In this document: positions 57,782-64,000 of the stretch, piece by piece
Numbering within the stretch: position 1 is the first letter of the stretch
How the letters are laid out: each line of letters opens with the position of its first letter
NCBI RefSeq assembly: GCF_040655075.1
Contig: NZ_JBFAJC010000001.1
Coordinates: 372,001-436,000 of the forward strand
Length of the DNA stretch: 64,000 bases
From: Actinoallomurus sp040655075
Lineage (GTDB): Bacteria > Actinomycetota > Actinomycetes > Streptosporangiales > Streptosporangiaceae
Reading direction: 5' to 3'
The notes under the pieces: model-generated
Told to the model about the DNA's origin: nothing
Seen by the model: the letters and a program-made list of their open reading frames with translations, nothing else
The model's database searches: none
Position numbers and translations under genes: made by a program

Positions 57782-58678
57782 ATGAGCGTACTGCCCACGG
57801 TGGCCGAGCCCATCGACTCCGCCCCGGCCGCGCCCGGACGGTCGTGGCTGCTCGCCCGGGTCTGGCGGGACCGCAACGGGCGGATCGGCCTGACCGCCAT
57901 CCTGGTGCTCGCCGTCGTCGCCGTGCTCGGCGCGTTCGGGGTGCTGCCGCACGACCCGATCGCGCAGCACCCGGCCGCCCGGCTGCAGGGTCCGTCCGGC
58001 CGCTACTGGTTCGGTACCGACCAGTTCGGCCGGGACATCGCCGCGCGGGCCGCCGCCGGAATCTGGACGTCGCTGCGTGTCGCGGTCGTCTCGGTGGCGG
58101 CCGCGGCCGTGATCGGCTCGATCCTGGGCATCAGCGCCGGCTTCTTCCGCGGCTGGGTGGACCAGGTCGTCAGCCGCTTCGTCGACATTCTCTTCGCGTT
58201 CCCCGCGATCCTGCTGGCGCTCGCGGTCGTCAGCGCCCTGGGCAGCGGATGGCAGAACACCGCGATCGCGATCGCCGTCGTGTACACGCCGATCTTCGCC
58301 CGGGTGTCACGTGGGCCGACACTCGCCGTCGGCGTCTCGGAGTACGTGAAGGCACAGCGGGTGCTCGGCACGCCACTGCCGCGGATCCTCCTCCGCCACG
58401 TACTGCCGAACGTCAGCGCGCCGATCATCGTGCAGGTGACGCTGGCGCTGTCCTGGGCGATCCTCACCGAGTCCGCGCTGTCGTTCCTCGGCCTGGGAAC
58501 ACGCCCCCCGACGCCCAGCCTCGGCCTGATGGTCTCCGAGGCCCGGAACACCGTCGCGGACGCGTGGTGGACGCTGACCTTCCCGGCGCTCGCGATCGTC
58601 GTCGCGGTGATAGCACTCAACCTGCTCGGCGACGGCCTGCGCAGCGCACTCGACCCGCGAAGGGACTCCCGCCGATGA
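57782..58678 (+). CDS. Peptide ABC transporter permease 2 (DppC/OppC type)
   Basis: 298 residues with six helices. The typical FGTDQFGRDIAARAAAGIWTSLRVAVVS start of DppC proteins and the EAA loop EYVKAQRVLGTPLPRILLRHVLPN are visible. ATG 57782 follows GGAGGAGGGCGC. Its stop overlaps the ATPase start (ATGA). Confidence 0.95.
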   Translation: MSVLPTVAEPIDSAPAAPGRSWLLARVWRDRNGRIGLTAILVLAVVAVLGAFGVLPHDPIAQHPAARLQGPSGRYWFGTDQFGRDIAARAAAGIWTSLRVAVVSVAAAAVIGSILGISAGFFRGWVDQVVSRFVDILFAFPAILLALAVVSALGSGWQNTAIAIAVVYTPIFARVSRGPTLAVGVSEYVKAQRVLGTPLPRILLRHVLPNVSAPIIVQVTLALSWAILTESALSFLGLGTRPPTPSLGLMVSEARNTVADAWWTLTFPALAIVVAVIALNLLGDGLRSALDPRRDSRR

Positions 58679-59679
58679 GCGAACCGATGCTGGCGGTTCG
58701 CGGCCTGCACACCGCGATCCGCACTCCGTCCGGGCCGTTGGAGATCCTCCGGGGGATCGACCTCGAGGTGGACCGTGGCGAGACCCTCGCAGTGGTGGGC
58801 GAGTCCGGTTCGGGCAAGTCGTTCACCGCGCTGAGCATCGCCGGCCTGCTGCCGATCGGCGCCTCCGTCACCAGTGGTCAGGTCCTCCTGGAGGGCCGGG
58901 ATCTGGTGGCACTGCGCGAGGCCGAGCGCCGTGCCGTACGCGGCGCCGAGATCGGCATGGTCTACCAGGATCCGATGACGTCCTTGAACCCGATGATGCG
59001 CGTCGGCAGACAGGTGACCGAGGGGCTGCGGGCGCACGGCTGGTCGAAGGAGGAGGCCCGCGAACGGGCGCTGACCGTGCTCGGCGAGGTCGGCCTGCCG
59101 TCGCCGCGGGCGCTGATGAGGCTCTACCCGCACCAGCTCTCCGGCGGCATGCGGCAGCGGGTGCTGATCGCGTGCGCGATCGCGCCCCGGCCCAAGGTGC
59201 TGATCGCCGATGAGCCGACCACGGCGCTGGACGTGACGATCCAGCAGCAGATCCTTCAGCTGGTCTCCAGGCTGCGGGACGAGTACGGGCTCGCCGTCGT
59301 CTGGATCACCCATGACCTCGGCGTGGTGGCGCGGATCGCCGATCGGGTCGCCGTCGTGTACGCCGGCCGGGGAATCGAGCTGGCTCGTACGCGCGAGCTG
59401 TTCGCCACCCCGAACCACCCCTATACCGACGGCCTCCTGCGCTCGCTGCCGACACCGGCCGATCCGCACCAGGCGCCGTTGCCGCAGATCGGCGGCAGCC
59501 CGGTCGCGCTGTCCGCGCTCCCGCCGGGCTGCCCGTTCGCGCCGCGCTGCCCCGAACGACAGGATCGCTGCGACACGGAGGAACCTCCCTTGATCGACCG
59601 TGGCGGCTCACGAGCCGCATGCTGGGTGCCGCGCGGGGAATGGCGCGCGCCGTCCGCGGAGGTGACCTCCCGTGCCTGA
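58675..59679 (+). CDS. Peptide ABC transporter ATPase 1 (DppD/OppD type)
   Basis: 334 residues. Walker A GESGSGKSFT, Q-loop VYQDPMTSLNPMMRVG, signature LSGGMRQRVLIACAI, Walker B VLIADEPTTALD and the oligopeptide-family C-terminal extension with CPFAPRCPERQDRC, whose cysteines form the family's cluster-binding region. It overlaps the next ATPase by eight bases, showing tight coupling. Confidence 0.96.
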   Translation: MSEPMLAVRGLHTAIRTPSGPLEILRGIDLEVDRGETLAVVGESGSGKSFTALSIAGLLPIGASVTSGQVLLEGRDLVALREAERRAVRGAEIGMVYQDPMTSLNPMMRVGRQVTEGLRAHGWSKEEARERALTVLGEVGLPSPRALMRLYPHQLSGGMRQRVLIACAIAPRPKVLIADEPTTALDVTIQQQILQLVSRLRDEYGLAVVWITHDLGVVARIADRVAVVYAGRGIELARTRELFATPNHPYTDGLLRSLPTPADPHQAPLPQIGGSPVALSALPPGCPFAPRCPERQDRCDTEEPPLIDRGGSRAACWVPRGEWRAPSAEVTSRA

Positions 59680-60685
59680 CCGGCCGATGCCCGGTGCGGA
59701 GGGCCCCTCCCGAGAGATCGCGATCGAGGTCCGCGACGTCGTAAAGCATTACCGCACGCCGGGGCGCGGCGAGGTCCACGCGCTCGACCGGGTGAGCGTG
59801 AGCGTCGGACGCGGTCAGGTGCTCGGCGTCGTCGGGGAGAGCGGCTGCGGGAAATCGACACTCGCGCGGCTGCTGACACGACTCGAACGGCCGGACTCCG
59901 GCAGCGTCGAGATCATGGGCCGGCGGATCGACCTCGCCAAGCGACGAGAACTGCGCGAACTGCGGCGCGTCGTCCAGCTCGTGTTCCAGGACCCGTACGC
60001 CTCCCTCGATCCACGACAGCGGATCGGCGCCGCGCTGGCCGAGGTCCTGACGGTGCACCGGCTGGGGGCCGGTTCGGGCCGTGTCGAAGAGCTGCTCGAC
60101 ACGGTCGGGTTGCCGCCGTCGACCGCCGACCGGTACCCCCACCAGCTCTCCGGCGGACAGCGGCAACGCATCGGGATCGCCCGGGCGCTCGCCGTCCAGC
60201 CACAGATCCTCGTGCTGGACGAACCCGTGTCGGCGCTGGACGTGTCGGTCCGCGCGGAGATCATCAACCTGCTGGCCCGGCTGCGCGGTGAGCTCGGGCT
60301 GACGTTCGTCTTCATCTCTCATGACCTCGGCATGGTGCGCCATCTCGCCGACCAGATCGCGGTGATGTACCTCGGGAAGATCGTCGAGTACGGACCGTGG
60401 GACGTCGTGTCCGATACCCCGGGGCATCCGTACACCAGGGCGCTGCAGGCGGCGGTGCCGATCGCCGACCCCGGGCTCGACGCTCCGCCGGCCGACGTGG
60501 TCGTCACCGGGGAGGTTCCGGACGCCGCCGACCCGCCGTCGGGATGCCGTTTCCACCCGCGATGCCCGCTGTCCGAAGATCGCTGCCGTGGGGTCGAACC
60601 GCTCATGCTTCCCGAGTCCGGCGGGCATCGGCTGGCCTGCCACGTCGTGAACAGCGAAACGACGGCCGAGGGGGCGGGCCGGTGA
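59672..60685 (+). CDS. Peptide ABC transporter ATPase 2 (DppF/OppF type)
   Basis: 337 residues from GTG 59672. Walker A GESGCGKST, Q-loop VFQDPYASLDPRQRIG, signature LSGGQRQRIGIARAL, Walker B LVLDEPVSALD and the C-terminal CRFHPRCPLSEDRC extension. With the preceding ATPase it forms the heterodimeric motor. A 75-base gap separates it from murQ. Confidence 0.96.
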   Translation: MPDRPMPGAEGPSREIAIEVRDVVKHYRTPGRGEVHALDRVSVSVGRGQVLGVVGESGCGKSTLARLLTRLERPDSGSVEIMGRRIDLAKRRELRELRRVVQLVFQDPYASLDPRQRIGAALAEVLTVHRLGAGSGRVEELLDTVGLPPSTADRYPHQLSGGQRQRIGIARALAVQPQILVLDEPVSALDVSVRAEIINLLARLRGELGLTFVFISHDLGMVRHLADQIAVMYLGKIVEYGPWDVVSDTPGHPYTRALQAAVPIADPGLDAPPADVVVTGEVPDAADPPSGCRFHPRCPLSEDRCRGVEPLMLPESGGHRLACHVVNSETTAEGAGR

Positions 60686-60760
60686 CCATGGCCACGGGCC
60701 GCTCCTCGACCGCGCGGTAGGGCCGCCCGCTGAGAGAAGTCTCCGACAGAAAGGCCGTTC

Positions 60761-61702
60761 GTGAACCACTTCGGAATCCGGGTCGCGTCCCCGACCGAGC
60801 AGGTCAACACCCGGACCGCCGAACTCGACGCCGTGTCGACGCTCGAGCTCGTCTGCCTGCTTCACGAGGAGGACCGCACCGTCCCCGACGCGGTCGCCGT
60901 GGTGCTGCCCCGACTGGCCGCGCTGGTGGACGACGCGGCGATGCGGGTCACCGACGGTGGCCGGGTGCACTACTTCGGTGCGGGGACGTCCGGACGGCTC
61001 GGCGTGCTCGACGCGGCTGAACTGCTCCCGACATTCGGATTGCCCGATGACGTGGTCATCGCCCATCAGGCCGGCGGCGCCAAGGCGTTGGTTCGTGCCG
61101 TCGAGGACGCCGAGGACGAGGACCACGGGGCCGACGCCGCCGACGTCACCGAGGCGGACATGGTGATCGGCCTGACCGCCTCCGGTCGTACTCCCTATGT
61201 CGGGGCGGCGCTGACGGCCGCTCGCACCGCCGGGGCGGCCACCGCGCTCATCACCTCGAACCCGAACGCCTCGCTGGCAGAGTTCGCGGACCATCTGCTC
61301 GTCGCCGACACCGGCCCGGAGGCGATCACGGGTTCCACCCGGCTCAAGGCCGGCACCGCGCAGAAGCTCATCCTGAACGCGTTCTCGACCGCGCTGATGG
61401 TGCGGCTGGGCCACACCTACCGCAACCTGATGGTCGACATGCGGGCGACCAACGCGAAACTGCGCGGACGGACGATGCGGTTGCTCGTGCAGGCCACCGG
61501 AGCGGACGATGCCGAATGCGCGGAGGCACTCGATCTCTGCGGTGACCTGAAGACCGCGCTGGTCTTCCTGCTCGCGCGGCGGCACACGGCGGCGGCGCCC
61601 CAGCAGTGCCGAGCGGCGCTGGAGATGTCCGGTGGGCGGGTCCGGCAGGCGCTGGCGACCCTGAACGTCGACCCCTCGCCCCCGGCCGATCTCCAGGCAT
61701 GA
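60761..61702 (+). CDS. murQ: N-acetylmuramic acid 6-phosphate etherase
   Basis: 313 residues, standard length. It removes the lactyl ether from MurNAc-6-P to give GlcNAc-6-P and D-lactate, the step after AnmK. SIS domain with YFGAGTSGRLGVLDAAELLPTFG (phosphate-binding Ser/Thr loop), GLTASGRTPYVGAAL, EAITGSTRLKAGTAQKLILNAFST and MVDMRATNAKLRGR; the C-terminal helical tail binds acidic residues of the partner. GTG 60761 follows AGAAAGG. Its place after the peptide transporter supports an uptake-and-recycling role for the cluster. Confidence 0.97.
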   Translation: MNHFGIRVASPTEQVNTRTAELDAVSTLELVCLLHEEDRTVPDAVAVVLPRLAALVDDAAMRVTDGGRVHYFGAGTSGRLGVLDAAELLPTFGLPDDVVIAHQAGGAKALVRAVEDAEDEDHGADAADVTEADMVIGLTASGRTPYVGAALTAARTAGAATALITSNPNASLAEFADHLLVADTGPEAITGSTRLKAGTAQKLILNAFSTALMVRLGHTYRNLMVDMRATNAKLRGRTMRLLVQATGADDAECAEALDLCGDLKTALVFLLARRHTAAAPQQCRAALEMSGGRVRQALATLNVDPSPPADLQA

Positions 61703-62045
61703 CCGGGCCGCCGTCGAGGGCGTGTTCGCCGGCGGCCGGATCAGCGGGGTGCAGACATGGAAGGCGTCTTTCGCGGTTCGTGAAAATTGCCGCGCATCAC
61801 ACCCGTGCGCTTTTCACATGGCCGGAACGGGCCAGGGGCTCGTAACGGGCGGTCCCGGCGATCCGGGTGCCGCCGAAAGCCGCCTCTCCAGCGATCCGTC
61901 CGAGTGGTGCCCAGCACTTCGCGGTCGGAAGGCGGCCGACCGGCCGCCGGTGGACCATGGCCCGCGTAGACGCCGATGGCGCCGAGGATCTACGGTTTTG
62001 GCGGAATTCTGACCAAGATCGAATCCGAGATGACACGGTGGTGTC
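61703..62045. other. Intergenic region before the two-component system
   Basis: 343 bases with no convincing gene: short frames lack ribosome sites and normal codon bias. ATGACAC (62030-62036) and GTGTCAT (62041-62047) are inverted across four bases and overlap the ATG of the regulator gene at 62046, a possible autoregulatory or translational site. Confidence 0.5.
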
Positions 62046-62735
62046 ATGACCGCCCAAGCCGAGCCGCGGGACGCGCCGCGGTCGCGCCTTCTGCTCGTCG
62101 AGGACGACGGGGAACTCAGCGAGATGCTCGCCCGGCTCTTCTCCGACGAGGGCTACATCGTCGACGTCGCCCGCGACGGCCAGCGCGGCCTGCACCTGGG
62201 CCTCAGCCGGTCGTACGACGCGATGATCATTGACCGGGGGCTGCCCGCGATCGACGGCCTCGACCTGCTGATCCGGCTGCGCCGGCGGGCGGTCGCCACC
62301 CCCGTCCTGGTCCTGACCGCGCTCGGCGCCCTCGCCGACCGGGTCGCCGGGCTCGACGCGGGCGCCGAGGACTACCTGATCAAACCGTTCGAGGTCGACG
62401 AGCTGCTGGCGCGGGTACGCGCCCTGCACCGCCGCAACCGCGACAGCGCCCAGGTCCTGCCGTTGGGCGACGGCCGGTTCGACCTGACGACCCGGGTCGT
62501 GACCCTGCCCGACGGCGGGCAGGTGGCGCTGTCGGGCCGGGAGTACGAGCTGCTGCGGGTGCTGGCGGCGCGCCCCGACCAGGTGCACACCCGTGCCGCG
62601 CTGCGCGAACGCGTCTTCGAGGCGGCACAGGCGGAGTCCATCGTCGACACCTACGTCTACTACCTGCGCAACAAGCTCGGCCGGAAGGCCGTGCGCACCG
62701 TGCGCGGCGTGGGCTACCAGGCAGGTGAGCTGTGA
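62046..62735 (+). CDS. OmpR/QseB-type response regulator
   Basis: 229 residues. Receiver with LLVEDDGELSEML (acidic pair), phospho-acceptor Asp in AMIIDRGLPAIDGLDLL and Lys in YLIKPFEVDELL. The C-terminal winged helix has VALSGREYELLRVLAARPDQVHTRAALRERVFEAAQAESIVDTYVYYLRNKLG. The receiver has RGLP where most have MLP. It is coupled to the kinase gene that follows, whose GTG at 62732 overlaps its stop. It is likely autoregulated, given the dyad over its start. Confidence 0.95.
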   Translation: MTAQAEPRDAPRSRLLLVEDDGELSEMLARLFSDEGYIVDVARDGQRGLHLGLSRSYDAMIIDRGLPAIDGLDLLIRLRRRAVATPVLVLTALGALADRVAGLDAGAEDYLIKPFEVDELLARVRALHRRNRDSAQVLPLGDGRFDLTTRVVTLPDGGQVALSGREYELLRVLAARPDQVHTRAALRERVFEAAQAESIVDTYVYYLRNKLGRKAVRTVRGVGYQAGEL

Positions 62736-62800
62736 GCCGGATCGGGGGCGGCACGCGGGGGAGCCGTGAGCGGATCGCCGGACCATCGGATGGGAGAGCC

Positions 62801-64000
62801 GTGACCAGAGCACCGGACCTCGAGCGCCGTCTGCTGATCCGCGCCCGCATGGTCATCACCGCTCAGGTCGCCGGCGCGGTCACCCTCGTCATCGCACTCG
62901 TCGGGGTGCTGGTCTACTGCGTGACGATCGATGGCCAGGTCTCCTCCGCACGGCGGGACCTGGCCGTCGCGGTCGCGCGTGCCGACCTCGCCCACCCGCC
63001 GCCCTGCATCTGGCTCTTCGAACTGCGGGGCGACGCCCTGACCGCGTCCCCCGGGGCACCCACCGATCTGCCCCTGCGCGCCGACCTGCGCCGGGTCGCC
63101 GCCGACCACCGCCCCCGGACCGGTCGGCTCACGGTCGGCGGGCGGGCCTACATCGTACGGACCGAGTTCCGGGTCGGCGTGGTCCGGCAGGCGCTCATCG
63201 ACCTGCGTTACCAGGTGGAGGAGCGGCGTCGCCTGTACGTCGCGCTGGCCGCGGCCGAGGCCGCCGGGCTGCTGGCCGCGCTGCTCGTGGGTCAGCTGCT
63301 CGCCCGCCGGGCGATCGCGCCGCTGGGCGAGGCGCTCGCCCGCCAGCGGAGGTTCGTGGCCGACGCGAGCCATGAACTGCGCACGCCGCTGACCCAGCTG
63401 CACACGCGGGCGCAGCTGCTGGAACGGCGGCTGCGGCCCGACGCCGACCCGTCGGCCCTGGCCGTCGAGGTGAGCCGGATGGTCACCGGGACCCGCCAGC
63501 TCGGCGAGGTGATCGACGACCTGCTCCTGTCCGCACAGCTGCGGCAGACGCGCCGGATGTTCGGCCCGGTCGACCTCGGCGCCATCGCCGACGGCCTGAT
63601 CACCGCCGAGAGCGCCCGCGCCGAGGCGCGCGAGGTGACCCTGGAGGTACGGCTCCGGGACCTGGGCCCGCACGTCGTGCGCGGCGTCGAACCCGCGCTG
63701 CGGCGGGTGGTCACCTCACTGGTCGACAACGCCTTCGGCCACACCGCGCCCGGCGGCCACATCACGGTGACGCTCTTCCGCGACGGGGCCATGGTCGAGC
63801 TGGAGGTCCGCGACGACGGCGTGGGGCTCGACCCGCGGGACGCCGAGCGGCTGTTCACCCGGTTCGCCCGCGGGGAGCACGGGGCGGGCCGCCGGTTCGG
63901 CCTCGGGCTGGCCCTGGTGCGCGAGGTCGTCGACGGCCACGGCGGCACGATCGAGGTGGACGGCCGCCCCGGCGCGGGGGCGGCCTTCACCGTCCGGCTG
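62801..64000 (+). CDS. Sensor histidine kinase, C-terminus truncated by window end
   Basis: At least 400 codons, open to base 64000. Helix 1 (about 19-42: VITAQVAGAVTLVIALVGVLVYC), a short extracytoplasmic region of about 100 residues with LRGDALTASPGAP and YIVRTEFR, and helix 2 (about 150-170). Dimerisation box RRFVADASHELRTPLTQLHTRAQ with the phospho-acceptor His, N-box VTSLVDNAFGHTAPGG, DDGVGLDP and RFGLGLALVREVVDGHGG. GTG 62801 has GGGAGAG upstream; GTG 62732, in frame and overlapping the regulator stop, is an alternative. It lacks a clear HAMP domain. Probably only a few residues lie beyond the window. Confidence 0.93.
   Translation, partial: MTRAPDLERRLLIRARMVITAQVAGAVTLVIALVGVLVYCVTIDGQVSSARRDLAVAVARADLAHPPPCIWLFELRGDALTASPGAPTDLPLRADLRRVAADHRPRTGRLTVGGRAYIVRTEFRVGVVRQALIDLRYQVEERRRLYVALAAAEAAGLLAALLVGQLLARRAIAPLGEALARQRRFVADASHELRTPLTQLHTRAQLLERRLRPDADPSALAVEVSRMVTGTRQLGEVIDDLLLSAQLRQTRRMFGPVDLGAIADGLITAESARAEAREVTLEVRLRDLGPHVVRGVEPALRRVVTSLVDNAFGHTAPGGHITVTLFRDGAMVELEVRDDGVGLDPRDAERLFTRFARGEHGAGRRFGLGLALVREVVDGHGGTIEVDGRPGAGAAFTVRL

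Overview
The window is high-GC DNA from a filamentous-type actinomycete. This is suggested by the strong G/C third-position bias, the many GTG starts, an XRE-DUF397 pair, an imuA'-imuB-dnaE2 mutasome with a TCGAAC-type SOS box, and many actinobacterial one- and two-component regulators. A member of the Streptosporangiales or a relative is plausible, but the sequence alone does not fix the genus.

Layout. 1-9.3 kb: the 3' end of glycerol kinase, a lytic transglycosylase-like protein, a fructose/ribose-type ABC uptake operon with a PfkB kinase and a divergent LacI regulator over a double palindromic operator, a monooxygenase-like protein, an orphan second copy of the sugar-binding protein (about 85% identical), and a secreted serine hydrolase. 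9.3-23.7 kb: a gene for an ABC exporter ATPase is cut exactly in its Walker A codons by a 13.5-kb integrated element. The element carries a large serine integrase at its right end, a VirD4/TraG-like ATPase, a replication-relaxation protein, small membrane proteins, XRE/GntR/anti-sigma-like regulators, a nine-unit 11-bp iteron-like array, and a complete extra histidyl-tRNA synthetase as cargo. No replication initiator and no tyrosine integrase were recognised. 23.7-26.3 kb: the exporter permease and a NarL-type two-component system, which together with the split ATPase made up the original locus.

26.3-32 kb: the SOS mutagenesis cassette dnaE2-imuB-imuA'. 32.2-36.3 kb: ynfA, then an inserted block (MFS efflux pump, XRE-cupin regulator, methyltransferase) flanked by 101-bp imperfect direct repeats that contain the ynfA 3' end and the 3' end of a broken cupin gene. 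36.4-42.8 kb: a MarR regulator, an OmpR-type two-component system, an MMPL transporter lacking its second membrane half, a TetR regulator with a 16-bp perfect inverted-repeat operator, a small monooxygenase and an alpha/beta hydrolase. 42.9-48.1 kb: two overlapping multidomain genes that look like an RNA repair system. One is an RNA ligase joined to a P-loop kinase. The other joins DUF504, an EEP phosphatase/nuclease, a 2H (LigT) phosphodiesterase and a Pol-beta-type nucleotidyltransferase. 48.3-52.9 kb: GtrA, a DUF2293 protein, a molybdopterin oxidoreductase and a GNAT. 52.9-61.7 kb: a divergent muropeptide recycling cluster (AnmK and a serine hydrolase opposite an oligopeptide ABC transporter and MurQ). 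62-64 kb: an OmpR-type regulator and a sensor kinase that runs off the window.

The most distinctive items are the RNA repair pair, the serine-integrase element in a Walker A motif with its HisRS cargo and 11-bp array, the repeat-flanked efflux island, and the half-deleted MMPL pump. No rRNA, tRNA or CRISPR array was seen.
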